Of a DNA stretch of 64,000 nucleotides, positions 44,524-52,885 are shown one piece after another. The stretch comes from Pseudomonas oryzihabitans (GTDB lineage: Bacteria > Pseudomonadota > Gammaproteobacteria > Pseudomonadales > Pseudomonadaceae). Numbering within the stretch: position 1 is the stretch's first letter; each line of letters opens with the position of its first letter. A program made the translations under genes and the position numbers. Below the pieces are notes generated by a model. That model was not told where the DNA came from. It searched no databases and saw nothing but the letters and a program-made list of their open reading frames with translations. The DNA lies in contig NZ_VDND01000001.1 in NCBI RefSeq assembly GCF_007665395.1, positions 496,001 to 560,000 of the forward strand, read 5' to 3'.

Positions 44524-45363
44524 ATGATCCGGTCTACAGACGCCAAGACCCCCGCCGGCACCGCCTACCGCATCGTCGGCGATGGCCGCCCGCTCGTTCT
44601 GATCCATGGCGTGGGGCTCAGCAAGGAGATGTGGGGCGGTCAACTCGCGGGCCTCGCCCCACGCTACCAGGTGATCGCCTACGACATGCTCGGCCATGGC
44701 GCCAGCCGGCGTCCGGGGGCAGCAGCGACACTCGACGACTACGCCGAGCAGCTCGCCGAGTTGCTCGATCACCTGACGCTGCAGACGGCAGTGGTGGTCG
44801 GCTTCTCCATGGGCGGCCTGGTGGCCCGGGCCTTCGCCCTCGGCCATCCGCAGCGACTGGACGCGCTGGTGATCCTCAACAGCGTGTTCAATCGCTCGGT
44901 GGAGCAGCGCAGCGGGGTCCTGGAGCGCACCCGCCAGGCCGAACGCGAAGGCCCCGACGCCAACCTGGATAGCGCCCTGGCCCGCTGGTTCAGCCGCGAG
45001 TACCAGGGCGCCAATCCGGCGCAGATCCAGGCGCTGCGGCAGGCCTTCGCCAACAACGATCCCCAGGGCTACCTGACCACCTATGCGCTGTTCGCGACCC
45101 AGGACCGCTATGGCGCCGAGCGCCTGGACAGCATCCAGGTGCCTACCCTGGTGGCCACCGGCGAGCTGGACAGCGGCTCGACCCCGGAGATGGCGCGCCA
45201 GCTGGCCGCGCGCATTCCCCGGGCACGCACTGCCGTGCTGGCCGACCAACGCCATATGATGCCGGTCGAGTCACCCAAGCTGGTCAACGCCCTGCTGCTG
45301 GACTTTCTCGACGACGCCCTGGGCAAGGCCCCTTCCACCTCCATCAAGGGATACGTGGCATGA
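44524..45363 (+). CDS. Alpha/beta hydrolase (RutD-like)
   Basis: A 279-residue alpha/beta hydrolase. The oxyanion region is VLIHGVGLSKEMWGG near residue 24. The nucleophile elbow is GFSMGG with S95. The catalytic Asp is likely in TGELDSGSTPEMA and the His in ADQRHMMP near residue 243. It probably hydrolyses the product of the monooxygenase, by analogy with RutD, but may be a different amidase or esterase. Its stop overlaps the aldehyde dehydrogenase start by ATGA. Confidence 0.87.
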   Translation: MIRSTDAKTPAGTAYRIVGDGRPLVLIHGVGLSKEMWGGQLAGLAPRYQVIAYDMLGHGASRRPGAAATLDDYAEQLAELLDHLTLQTAVVVGFSMGGLVARAFALGHPQRLDALVILNSVFNRSVEQRSGVLERTRQAEREGPDANLDSALARWFSREYQGANPAQIQALRQAFANNDPQGYLTTYALFATQDRYGAERLDSIQVPTLVATGELDSGSTPEMARQLAARIPRARTAVLADQRHMMPVESPKLVNALLLDFLDDALGKAPSTSIKGYVA

Positions 45364-46841
45364 CCCTGCAAGCCTTTCAGATGTGCATCGACGGCGAATG
45401 GACCGCGGCCCGCTCGGGCCGTACCTTCACCAGCCTCGACCCGGCCACCGCGACGCCCTGGGCGGAGCTGCCCGATGCCGACGCCGACGACGTCGACCGC
45501 GCGGTCCAGGCCGCCCAACGGGCCTTCGAGGCACCGGCCTGGCGCGGCCTGACCGCCAGTGCCCGCGGCAAGCTCTTGCGCCGACTGGGCGATCTCATCG
45601 CCGCCAACAAGGAAGCCCTGGCCCAGCTGGAAAGCCGCGACAACGGCAAGCTGATCCGCGAGACCCGCGGCCAGCTGGGCTACCTGCCGGAATTCTTCCA
45701 CTACACCGCGGGCCTGGCCGACAAGCTCGAAGGCGGCACCCTGCCCCTCGACAAGGCCGACCTCTTCGCCTACACGGTGCATGAGCCCCTGGGCGTGATC
45801 GTCGGCATCGTGCCCTGGAACAGCCCGCTGTACCTGACCGCCATCAAGGTCGCCCCGGCCCTGGCCGCCGGCAATACCGTGGTGATCAAGCCGTCCGAGC
45901 ACGCCTCCGCCACCATCCTGGAGCTGGCGCGGCTGGCCCTGGAAGCCGGCATTCCACCGGGCGTGTTCAACGTGGTGACCGGCTATGGCCCGGGCGCCGG
46001 TGCGGCCCTCACCCGCCATCCGCTGGTGCGCAAGATCGCCTTCACCGGCGGTGCCGCCACCGCCCGCCACGTGGTCCGCGCCAGCGCCGAGAACTTCGCC
46101 AAGCTGAGTCTGGAGCTGGGTGGCAAGTCACCCAACATCATCTTCGCCGACGCTGACCTGGACAGCGCGGTCAACGGTGCCGTGGCCGGCATCTATGCCG
46201 CCTCCGGGCAGAGTTGCGTCGCCGGTTCGCGGCTGCTGGTACAGGACGAGATCTACGACGAATTCGTCGCCCGGCTGGTGGAACGGGCCCAGCGCATCCG
46301 CATCGGCAATCCCCAGGACGACGCCAGCGAGATGGGTCCCATGGCCACTGCGCAGCAACTGGCCATCGTCGAACGACTGGTGGCAGAGGCCCTGGCCGAA
46401 GGCGCCACCCTGCGCCTGGGCGGCAAGCGCCCCGATACCGGCAGCGCCGGCTGGTACTACGAACCCACCCTGCTGGAATGCGACCGGCACTCGCTACACA
46501 TCATGCAGGAGGAAGTCTTCGGCCCGGTGGCCGCGGTGATCCGCTTCAAGGACGAGGCCGAGGCCCTGCGCCTGGCCAACGACAGCGAGCTGGGACTCGC
46601 CGCCGGCATCTGGACCCGCGACCTGGGCCGCGCCCATCGCCTGGCGCGGGACATCCGCTCCGGCATCGTCTGGGTCAACACCTATCGCGCCGTCTCCGCC
46701 ATGGCGCCGATCGGCGGTTTCAAGAACAGCGGCTACGGCCGCGAGAGCGGCATCGACTCGGTACTGGCCTATACCGAAACCAAGACGGTATGGATCAACC
46801 TGTCCCAGGCACCGATGCCCGATCCCTTTGTGATGCGTTGA
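45360..46841 (+). CDS. NAD(P)-dependent aldehyde dehydrogenase
   Basis: A 493-residue ALDH superfamily protein. Catalytic Cys is C286 in ASGQSCVAGSR and general base E252 is in LELGGKSPN. The cofactor fold includes VPWNSPLYLTAIKVAPALAAGNTVVIKPSE. It would oxidise the aldehyde generated after ring opening, for example a semialdehyde, to a carboxylate. It is translationally coupled to the hydrolase gene and followed after 15 bp by the flavin reductase gene. Confidence 0.93.
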   Translation: MTLQAFQMCIDGEWTAARSGRTFTSLDPATATPWAELPDADADDVDRAVQAAQRAFEAPAWRGLTASARGKLLRRLGDLIAANKEALAQLESRDNGKLIRETRGQLGYLPEFFHYTAGLADKLEGGTLPLDKADLFAYTVHEPLGVIVGIVPWNSPLYLTAIKVAPALAAGNTVVIKPSEHASATILELARLALEAGIPPGVFNVVTGYGPGAGAALTRHPLVRKIAFTGGAATARHVVRASAENFAKLSLELGGKSPNIIFADADLDSAVNGAVAGIYAASGQSCVAGSRLLVQDEIYDEFVARLVERAQRIRIGNPQDDASEMGPMATAQQLAIVERLVAEALAEGATLRLGGKRPDTGSAGWYYEPTLLECDRHSLHIMQEEVFGPVAAVIRFKDEAEALRLANDSELGLAAGIWTRDLGRAHRLARDIRSGIVWVNTYRAVSAMAPIGGFKNSGYGRESGIDSVLAYTETKTVWINLSQAPMPDPFVMR

Positions 46842-46856
46842 ACGAGGTTGGCAGTC

Positions 46857-47342
46857 ATGATCGATCCGACAATCTACAAGCAGGTAATGGGCGCCTTTCC
46901 GTCCGGCGTCACCGTGGTCACCACCCTGGACGCCGAGGGCAATCTCGCCGGGCTGACCGCCAGTGCCTTCAGCGCCCTGTCGCTGGATCCGGCGCTGGTG
47001 CTGTTCTGCCCCAACTACAGCTCGGATACCTACCCCCTGCTGCGCGACGGCAAGGGCTTCGCCATCCACCTGCTGAGCGCGGAACAGCAGCGCATCGCCT
47101 ACGCCTTCGCCGGCAAGGGCAAGGACAAGACCCAGGGCATCGAGTGGACGCGCAGCGCCCTCGGCAATCCGCTGCTGGCCGATGCCACGGCGGTGATCGA
47201 GTGCGAGCTGTGGCGCGAATACGATGGCGGCGACCACGCCATCATCGTCGGCGCGGTGAAGAATCTCATCGTGCCGGAGCAGGAGGTGATCCCCATGCTC
47301 TATCACCGCGGCCGGATGGGCGCGGCGCCGAGCTATGCCTGA
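46857..47342 (+). CDS. NADH:flavin oxidoreductase (flavin reductase domain)
   Basis: A 161-residue FMN reductase of the HpaC/RutF type (split-barrel flavin reductase domain). FPSGVTVVTTLDAEGNLAGLTASAFSALSLDPALVLFC is the family signature, in the first 60 residues. It supplies FMNH2 to the luciferase-like monooxygenase at 42798. The ATG at 46857 follows GAGG at a 9-bp spacing; a TTG at 46848 is the alternative. Confidence 0.92.
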   Translation: MIDPTIYKQVMGAFPSGVTVVTTLDAEGNLAGLTASAFSALSLDPALVLFCPNYSSDTYPLLRDGKGFAIHLLSAEQQRIAYAFAGKGKDKTQGIEWTRSALGNPLLADATAVIECELWREYDGGDHAIIVGAVKNLIVPEQEVIPMLYHRGRMGAAPSYA

Positions 47343-47471
47343 GCGGACGGGCCCATGAACGCCTGCAAGGGGGCATGCTAGACTTGCCCTCTTCCGCCCT
47401 GGCGAGCACGCAGGTTCCATCCAGTCGCGTGCCTCGTCGTCGCCTGTAGAACCGGTCCGCCAGAGAGCCCC

Positions 47472-48230
47472 ATGAGACGCGCGCAACTAGACGACAGCTT
47501 CAAGATCACCCGTAGCCCGGTCACCTTGCGTGAAATGGTGTGCAATCGCCTGCGTCAGGCGATCCTGAACTTTCAGTTGCTGCCGGGCGATCGCCTGGTG
47601 GAGCGAGATCTCTGCGACCGCCTGGGCGTCAGCCGCACCTCGGTGCGCGAGGCCCTGCGTCACCTCGAATCCGAAGGCCTGGTGGAATTCGCCGATGCCC
47701 GCGGACCGCGGGTGGCCATCATCACCCTGCAGGACGCCTGCGACCTCTATGAATTGCGCTGTGTGCTGGAAGGCATGATCGTCCAGCTGTTCACCCTGCG
47801 CGCCGGCCCCAAGGAGATCGCCGCCCTGGAACAGGCCCTGGCGGAAAACCGCGAAGCCCTGGAAGGCGCCGAGCTGCCGGAGGTCATCGAGTCCGTGCAG
47901 AATTTCTACGATGTGCTCATGGAGGGCTGCGGCAACCGTGTCGCCGCCACCCAGTTGCGCCAGCTGCAGGCGCGCGTCAGCTACCTGAGAGCCACCTCGG
48001 TGTCCCAGGCCAATCGCCGCCAGGCGAGCAATGCCGAGATGGAACGCATCGTCGCGGCGATCCGCAGCGGGGATGCCCTGGCGGCGCACCAGGCGTCGGT
48101 CGACCATGTACGCTCGGCCGCCAAGGTGGCCCTCGACTATCTCCAGCGCCAGCAGGAGCACGAGGGCGAAGTCGCCCGCGAACTCTTCGCACCCCGTGTG
48201 CAGGATGAGCCGCGCATCGAGCGCCAGTGA
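47472..48230 (+). CDS. GntR family (FCD-type) regulator of the flavin-monooxygenase cluster
   Basis: A 252-residue regulator. The winged helix (about 18-88) shows LREMVCNRLRQAILNFQLLPGDRLVERDL and RLGVSRTSVREALRHLESEGLVEF. The FCD domain (about 95-225) has the expected helical His/Asp pattern. No other DNA-binding gene lies within the group of six TGGTATACCA-like sites (40.5-50 kb), so it is the most likely regulator of all of them. A 129-bp gap separates it from the flavin reductase gene. Confidence 0.92.
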   Translation: MRRAQLDDSFKITRSPVTLREMVCNRLRQAILNFQLLPGDRLVERDLCDRLGVSRTSVREALRHLESEGLVEFADARGPRVAIITLQDACDLYELRCVLEGMIVQLFTLRAGPKEIAALEQALAENREALEGAELPEVIESVQNFYDVLMEGCGNRVAATQLRQLQARVSYLRATSVSQANRRQASNAEMERIVAAIRSGDALAAHQASVDHVRSAAKVALDYLQRQQEHEGEVARELFAPRVQDEPRIERQ

Positions 48231-48436
48231 GTTTTTTCAGAGCTTAGCTGCCCGATCTTGGCGGCGCTTCGTCGGCTCGAGCGGCGCTGCCGTTCCTCGC
48301 CTAGCCCTGCCATGACGCGTCGTGGCGCCTAGCCCGGACGCGAAAAATCACTCGCCGATTCTGGCGCGAACCTCTGCAACACCACCCTGACCCGCGCTCG
48401 ACCAGACCCGGCAGACGCCAGGTCCGGGTGCCTTTC

Positions 48437-48724
48437 TCATAGTCCCTCGACGATGAAGATCTCGGCCCGTGCCGCCGTCTGGCGGTGGCCGCAGGCTGCC
48501 TGATACTCCGCCGAGCGATAGCAGGCCAGCGCCTGTTCGTAGGAATCGAATTCGATCACCACCCGGCGCGTCGCCCAGCCTTCGCCTTCCAGTTGTTCGG
48601 CCCGTCCACCGCGGGCGAGGAAGCGACCGCCATAGCGGGCGAAGGCCGCGGGGGCGCGTTCGGTATAGCCGCGATATGCCTCGGGATCGGTCACGTCGAC
48701 CTGGGCGATCCAATAACCTTTCAT
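48437..48724 (-). CDS. DUF1330 domain protein
   Basis: A 95-residue dimeric alpha/beta barrel-type protein: MKGYWIAQVDVTDPEAYRGYTERA and FARYGGRFLARGGRAEQLEGEG followed by RRVVIEFDSYEQALACYRS. This is a typical DUF1330 pattern, related to ABM-like small enzymes. It is divergent from ribB across one TGGTATACCA operator, so it belongs to the same regulon. Its biochemical role is unknown, although isomerase or tautomerase activity would fit. The 48231-48436 gap holds no gene. Confidence 0.85.
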   Translation of the reverse strand: MKGYWIAQVDVTDPEAYRGYTERAPAAFARYGGRFLARGGRAEQLEGEGWATRRVVIEFDSYEQALACYRSAEYQAACGHRQTAARAEIFIVEGL

Positions 48725-48757
48725 GGAATCTCACCTCTTTCGCTGCGATTTGTCTCA

Positions 48758-48767
48758 TGGTATACCA
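48758..48767. promoter_or_regulatory. TGGTATACCA operator between DUF1330 and ribB-like genes
   Basis: A perfect copy of the palindrome, placed 34 bp from the DUF1330 start and 37 bp from the ribB-like GTG. It is followed by CCAGATTAC, as is the left copy at 42597, so both gene pairs share flanking bases. Confidence 0.7.
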
Positions 48768-48803
48768 GATTACGAAGCTATCCAGCCTATCCGAGAGGTT
48801 ACC

Positions 48804-49913
48804 GTGGCCATCCACCCCATCGAAGCGATCATCGAGGATTTCCGGGCCGGCAAGATGGTCATCCTGGTCGATGATGAAGACCGCGAGAACGAAGGCGACA
48901 TTTTGCTCGCCGCCGACGCCTGTTCTCCGGAAGCGATAAGCTTCATGGCCCGTGAAGCCCGCGGTCTGATTTGCCTGACCCTCACCGAAGAACGCTGCCG
49001 CCAGCTCAACCTGATGCAGATGGTCAGCGACAACGGCACCGTCCACGGCACCGCCTTCACCGTCTCCATCGAAGCCGCCAGCGGCGTCACCACCGGTATC
49101 TCGGCGGCGGACCGGGCACGCACCATCGAAGCCGCGGTGGCCCCCGACGCCGCCCCGCGCGACCTGGTCCAGCCCGGCCACATCTTTCCGCTGCGAGCCC
49201 GCGACGGCGGCGTACTGACCCGCGCCGGCCATACCGAGGCCGGTTGCGACCTATCACGGCTGGCTGGTCGTGATCCTTCGGCGGTGATCGTCGAGGTGAT
49301 GAACGATGACGGCAGCATGGCGCGGCGCCCGGACCTGGAGCGCTTCGGCGAGCGCCACGGCATCAAGCTTGGCACCATCGCCGACCTCATCCACTATCGC
49401 CTGCGCCACGAGCACACCGTGGTCCGCATCGGCGAGAGCGAGCTGCCCACCGTGCACGGCACCTTCCGCCTGCTGACCTACGAAGACCGCATCGAAGGTG
49501 GCGTCCACCTGGCCCTGGTGATGGGCGAGCTCGATCGCGAGACCCCTACCCTGGTCCGCGTCCACGCCCTGGACCCGCTGCGCGACCTGGTCGGCGCCGA
49601 ATACAGCGGTCCGCCGAGCTGGACCCTGTGGGCGGCACTGGAACGCGTCGCCGAGGAAGGCCACGGCATCGTGGTGGTACTGGCCAACCATGAATCCTCC
49701 CAGGCGCTGCTGGCCCGGGTGCCCTCGCTGACCCAGCCCAAGCGCCTGTTCGAGCGCTCCCAGTCGCGCATCTACGCCGAGGTGGGGACCGGGGCACAGA
49801 TACTGCAGGACCTGGGCGTCGGTGCTATCCGCCACCTGGGTCTGCCGCTGCGCTACGCCGGCCTGACTGGGTACGAGCTGGAGATCGTCGAAACCCTGCC
49901 CTATCCCGGCTGA
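48804..49913 (+). CDS. ribB: 3,4-dihydroxy-2-butanone-4-phosphate synthase with degenerate GTP cyclohydrolase II domain
   Basis: A 369-residue RibBA-like protein. The DHBP synthase domain (about 1-200) is intact: [10 protein letters not shown] at 23-32 and [17 protein letters not shown] near 135 with the acidic and His catalytic residues. The GCHII-like half (about 205-369) has lost the zinc cysteines of the GSxRCDCG motif; [14 protein letters not shown] stands in their place. That half therefore probably lacks GTP cyclohydrolase activity. The GTG at 48804 is chosen, with GAGAGG upstream and the operator outside the gene. There is no FMN riboswitch upstream. The position suggests flavin supply for the monooxygenase. 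Confidence 0.85.
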   Translation: MAIHPIEAIIEDFRAGKMVILVDDEDRENEGDILLAADACSPEAISFMAREARGLICLTLTEERCRQLNLMQMVSDNGTVHGTAFTVSIEAASGVTTGISAADRARTIEAAVAPDAAPRDLVQPGHIFPLRARDGGVLTRAGHTEAGCDLSRLAGRDPSAVIVEVMNDDGSMARRPDLERFGERHGIKLGTIADLIHYRLRHEHTVVRIGESELPTVHGTFRLLTYEDRIEGGVHLALVMGELDRETPTLVRVHALDPLRDLVGAEYSGPPSWTLWAALERVAEEGHGIVVVLANHESSQALLARVPSLTQPKRLFERSQSRIYAEVGTGAQILQDLGVGAIRHLGLPLRYAGLTGYELEIVETLPYPG

Positions 49914-49949
49914 TGGCAGGACGTCACGCGGGAAGGCTTGCAAAAGGTT

Positions 49950-49959
49950 TGGAATACCA
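49950..49959. promoter_or_regulatory. TGGAATACCA operator-like site before the ABC transporter
   Basis: Matches TGGTATACCA at nine of ten positions, followed by TAATAT. It lies about 145 bp before the binding-protein gene and thus probably places the transporter in the same regulon. The rest of the 49914-50104 gap has no gene. Confidence 0.5.
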
Positions 49960-50104
49960 TAATATCGACTTACGCCAAGGCCCGAATCAGACGGGCCCGA
50001 CAGAACAAGTCCAAGGCCCCATTTTCCTGGCCCCTGGCCGCACTGCTCTTAGAACGGACGAGGCATCAGCGCCTCGTCGATCCAATAACAGAGAGGGCAT
50101 CAAG

Positions 50105-51127
50105 ATGTTGCTGAAGCGCAAGGTCGTATCCGTGGTCATCGCCGGTCTGCTCGCCACCCTGGGCGTTCAGGCCCAGGCCGAGAGTCTCAACTTCACCAGC
50201 TGGGGCGGCACCACCCAGGACGCCCAGAAGCAGGCCTGGGCCGAACCCTTCACCCAGCAGACGGGCATCCAGGTGGTGCAGGATGGCCCCACCGACTACG
50301 GCAAGCTGCAGGCTATGGTGCAAAGCGGCAATGTGCAGTGGGACGTGGTCGACGTGGAGGCGGACTTCGCCCTGCGCGCGGCCCAGCAGGGCCTGCTCGA
50401 ACCGCTGGACTTCAAGACCATCGATCGCAGCAAGATCGATCCGCGCTTCATCAACGATCACGCGGTGGGCTCCTTCTTCTTCTCCTTCGTGCTCGGCTAC
50501 AACCAGGGCAAGCTGGGCAGCAAGCAGCCGCAGGACTGGTCGGCGCTGTTCGACACCACCACCTATCCCGGCAAGCGGGCGCTCTACAAGTGGCCGAGTC
50601 CCGGCGTGCTGGAGCTGGCGCTGCTGGCCGACGGGGTACCCAAGGACAAGCTCTATCCGCTGGACCTGGACCGCGCCTTCAAGAAACTCGACACCATCAA
50701 GAAGAACATCGTCTGGTGGGGCGGCGGCGCCCAGTCGCAGCAGCTGCTCGCCTCGGGCGAGGCGAGCCTAGGGCAGTTCTGGAACGGGCGCGTCCATGCC
50801 CTGCAGCAGGACGGTGCGCCGGTGGGCGTGAGCTGGAAGCAGAATCTGGTCATGGCCGACATGCTGGTGGTGCCCAAGGGCGCCAAGAACAAGGACGCGG
50901 CGATGAAATTCCTCGCCGAGGCCAGCAGCGCCCGCGGCCAGGCCGATTTCGCCAACCTCACCGCCTACGCGCCGGTCAACGTCGACAGCGTCGCCAAGCT
51001 AACCCCGGAGCTGGCCAAGAATCTGCCCACCGCCTACGGCAGCGAGCAGGTGACCCTGGATTTCGCCTACTGGGCCCAGCACGGTGGCGAGATCGCCAGC
51101 CGCTGGAACGAATGGCTGGTGAAATGA
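50105..51127 (+). CDS. ABC transporter periplasmic binding protein, polyamine/SBP type II
   Basis: A 340-residue extracellular solute-binding protein with a signal peptide (MLLKRKVVSVVIAGLLATLGVQAQA). The mature region begins ESLNFTSWGGTTQDAQKQAW and contains LDLDRAFKKLDTIKKNIVWWGGGAQSQQLLASGE. This is the PotD/PotF-like SBP type used for polyamines and also for organic amines and anions. The ATG at 50105 follows AGAGGGC. It is encoded upstream of two permeases and an ATPase. Confidence 0.93.
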   Translation: MLLKRKVVSVVIAGLLATLGVQAQAESLNFTSWGGTTQDAQKQAWAEPFTQQTGIQVVQDGPTDYGKLQAMVQSGNVQWDVVDVEADFALRAAQQGLLEPLDFKTIDRSKIDPRFINDHAVGSFFFSFVLGYNQGKLGSKQPQDWSALFDTTTYPGKRALYKWPSPGVLELALLADGVPKDKLYPLDLDRAFKKLDTIKKNIVWWGGGAQSQQLLASGEASLGQFWNGRVHALQQDGAPVGVSWKQNLVMADMLVVPKGAKNKDAAMKFLAEASSARGQADFANLTAYAPVNVDSVAKLTPELAKNLPTAYGSEQVTLDFAYWAQHGGEIASRWNEWLVK

Positions 51128-51128
51128 C

Positions 51129-52055
51129 ATGGCGGCCTCCAGCTCCAGCCGGGCGGTGCTCGGCTCCGCCACGGACCCCAAGCGCCGGGTGAGCGACCCG
51201 GCGCGCAATCGGGGTGAGAGGGCCGTACGCTGGAAGGGGGCTAGCCACCTCGTCCCTGCCCTGCTGTTCCTCGGCCTGTTCTTCCTGATCCCGCTGATCG
51301 GCCTGCTGCTGCGGGGCTTTCTCGAACCTGCACCGGGCCTGGGCAACTACCAGACCCTGTTCGCCAACGGCGCCTATGCCCAGGTCCTGCTCAACACCTT
51401 TGGCGTGGCCGCCCTGGTGACGCTGTTCAGCGTGCTGATCGGCTTTCCGCTGGCCTGGACCATCACCCTGATGCCACGGGGCTGGGGCCGGTGGCTGTTC
51501 AACATCGTGCTGCTGTCGATGTGGACCAGCCTGCTGGCCCGCACCTACGCCTGGCTGGTGCTGCTGCAGGGCGCGGGGGTGATCAACAAGCTGCTCATGG
51601 CGGTGGGGCTGATCGACGAACCCCTGGCACTGGTGAACAACCTGACCGGGGTGGTGATCGGCATGACCTACATCATGATTCCCTTCATCGTGCTGCCGCT
51701 GCAGGCGACCCTGCAGGCCATGGATCCCATGGTGCTGCAGGCCGGCGCCATCTGCGGCGCGAGTCCCTGGACCAACTTCCGCAAGGTATTCCTACCGATG
51801 TGCCGGTCCGGCCTGGGCTCGGGTGCGCTGATGGTGTTCGTCATGTCGCTCGGCTACTACGTGACCCCGGCGCTGCTGGGTGGGGCGCAGAACATGATGC
51901 TGCCGGAATTCATCATCCAGCAGGTGCAGTCCTTCCTCAACTGGGGTCTGGCCAGCGCCGCCGCGGCCTTGCTCATCGTCATCGCCCTGGTGCTGTTCGC
52001 CCTCTATCTCCGGCTGCAACCGGAATCCCCGGTCGATCCCCAGAACGCGAGGTGA
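51129..52055 (+). CDS. ABC transporter permease, PotB family
   Basis: A 308-residue inner-membrane permease with a long Arg-rich cytoplasmic N-terminus (about 40 residues) and six helices. The EAA-type loop is visible as DPMVLQAGAICGASPWTNFRKVFLP near residue 199. It starts 1 bp after the binding-protein stop, so the two are tightly coupled. Confidence 0.93.
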   Translation: MAASSSSRAVLGSATDPKRRVSDPARNRGERAVRWKGASHLVPALLFLGLFFLIPLIGLLLRGFLEPAPGLGNYQTLFANGAYAQVLLNTFGVAALVTLFSVLIGFPLAWTITLMPRGWGRWLFNIVLLSMWTSLLARTYAWLVLLQGAGVINKLLMAVGLIDEPLALVNNLTGVVIGMTYIMIPFIVLPLQATLQAMDPMVLQAGAICGASPWTNFRKVFLPMCRSGLGSGALMVFVMSLGYYVTPALLGGAQNMMLPEFIIQQVQSFLNWGLASAAAALLIVIALVLFALYLRLQPESPVDPQNAR

Positions 52056-52059
52056 CCCC

Positions 52060-52869
52060 ATGCTGCTCACTCCCAACGCCCTCGGCTGGCGGCTGCGCGG
52101 CGGCCTGCTGCTGATCACCGGCGCCATCGCCGCGGTGCTGCTGCTGCCCATCGTCTTCATCGTGCTGCTGTCGTTCGGCTCCTCCCAGTGGCTGGTCTTC
52201 CCGCCGCCGGGCTGGACGCTGAAGTGGTACCAGCAATTCTTCGCCAACCCGGAATGGATGCAGGCGGCCCTGGCCAGCCTCAAGGTGGCGCTGCTGACCA
52301 CCCTGGTCTCGGTGGCCCTGGCCCTGCCCTGCGCCTTCGCCCTGGTACGCGGCAAATTTCCCGGCCGCAAGACGCTCTATGCGATCTTCACCCTGCCGAT
52401 GATCGTGCCGCTGGTGGTGATCGCCGTGGCCATCTATGCGCTGTTCCTACGCCTGGGCTACACCGGCACCCTGCTCGCCTTCGTGGTCAGCCATGTGATC
52501 GTCGCCCTGCCCTTCGCGCTGATCGCCGTCATCAACTCGCTCAAGCTATTCGATCAGTCCATCGAGGATGCCGCGGTGATCTGCGGCGCCTCGCGCCTGC
52601 AGGCGATCTACCGGGTGACCCTGCCGGGCATCTGGCCGGGCGTGTTCGCCGGGGCGCTGTTCGCCTTCCTGGTGTCCTGGGACGAGGTGGTGCTGAGCGT
52701 GATGATGGCCAGTCCCAACCTGCAGACCCTGCCGGTGAAGATGTGGTCCACCCTGCGCCAGGACCTGACCCCGGTGATCGCCGTGGCCTCCACCGTGCTG
52801 ATCGGTCTTTCCCTGCTGGTGATGCTCGCCGCTGCCCTGCTGCGCCGCCGCCAACCCCAATTCCGCTGA
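52060..52869 (+). CDS. ABC transporter permease, PotC family
   Basis: A 269-residue permease with six helices. The EAA-type loop is SIEDAAVICGASRLQAIYRVTLPGIWPGV near residue 167. The segment FLVSWDEVVLSVMMA before the last helices is typical of PotC/PotI proteins. It pairs with the preceding permease. Confidence 0.93.
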   Translation: MLLTPNALGWRLRGGLLLITGAIAAVLLLPIVFIVLLSFGSSQWLVFPPPGWTLKWYQQFFANPEWMQAALASLKVALLTTLVSVALALPCAFALVRGKFPGRKTLYAIFTLPMIVPLVVIAVAIYALFLRLGYTGTLLAFVVSHVIVALPFALIAVINSLKLFDQSIEDAAVICGASRLQAIYRVTLPGIWPGVFAGALFAFLVSWDEVVLSVMMASPNLQTLPVKMWSTLRQDLTPVIAVASTVLIGLSLLVMLAAALLRRRQPQFR

Positions 52870-52885
52870 TACCCGGAGCCCTGCC

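Noticed and set aside
42798..47342. Canonical rut operon for uracil
   Set aside because: LLM monooxygenase, hydrolase and flavin reductase are present, but RutB-, RutC- and RutE-like genes are absent and aldehyde dehydrogenase and DUF1185 are extra.
48725..48803. FMN riboswitch upstream of the ribB-like gene
   Set aside because: Only about 80 bp is available and it is occupied by the TGGTATACCA operator; no AGGATA-type riboswitch core is visible.
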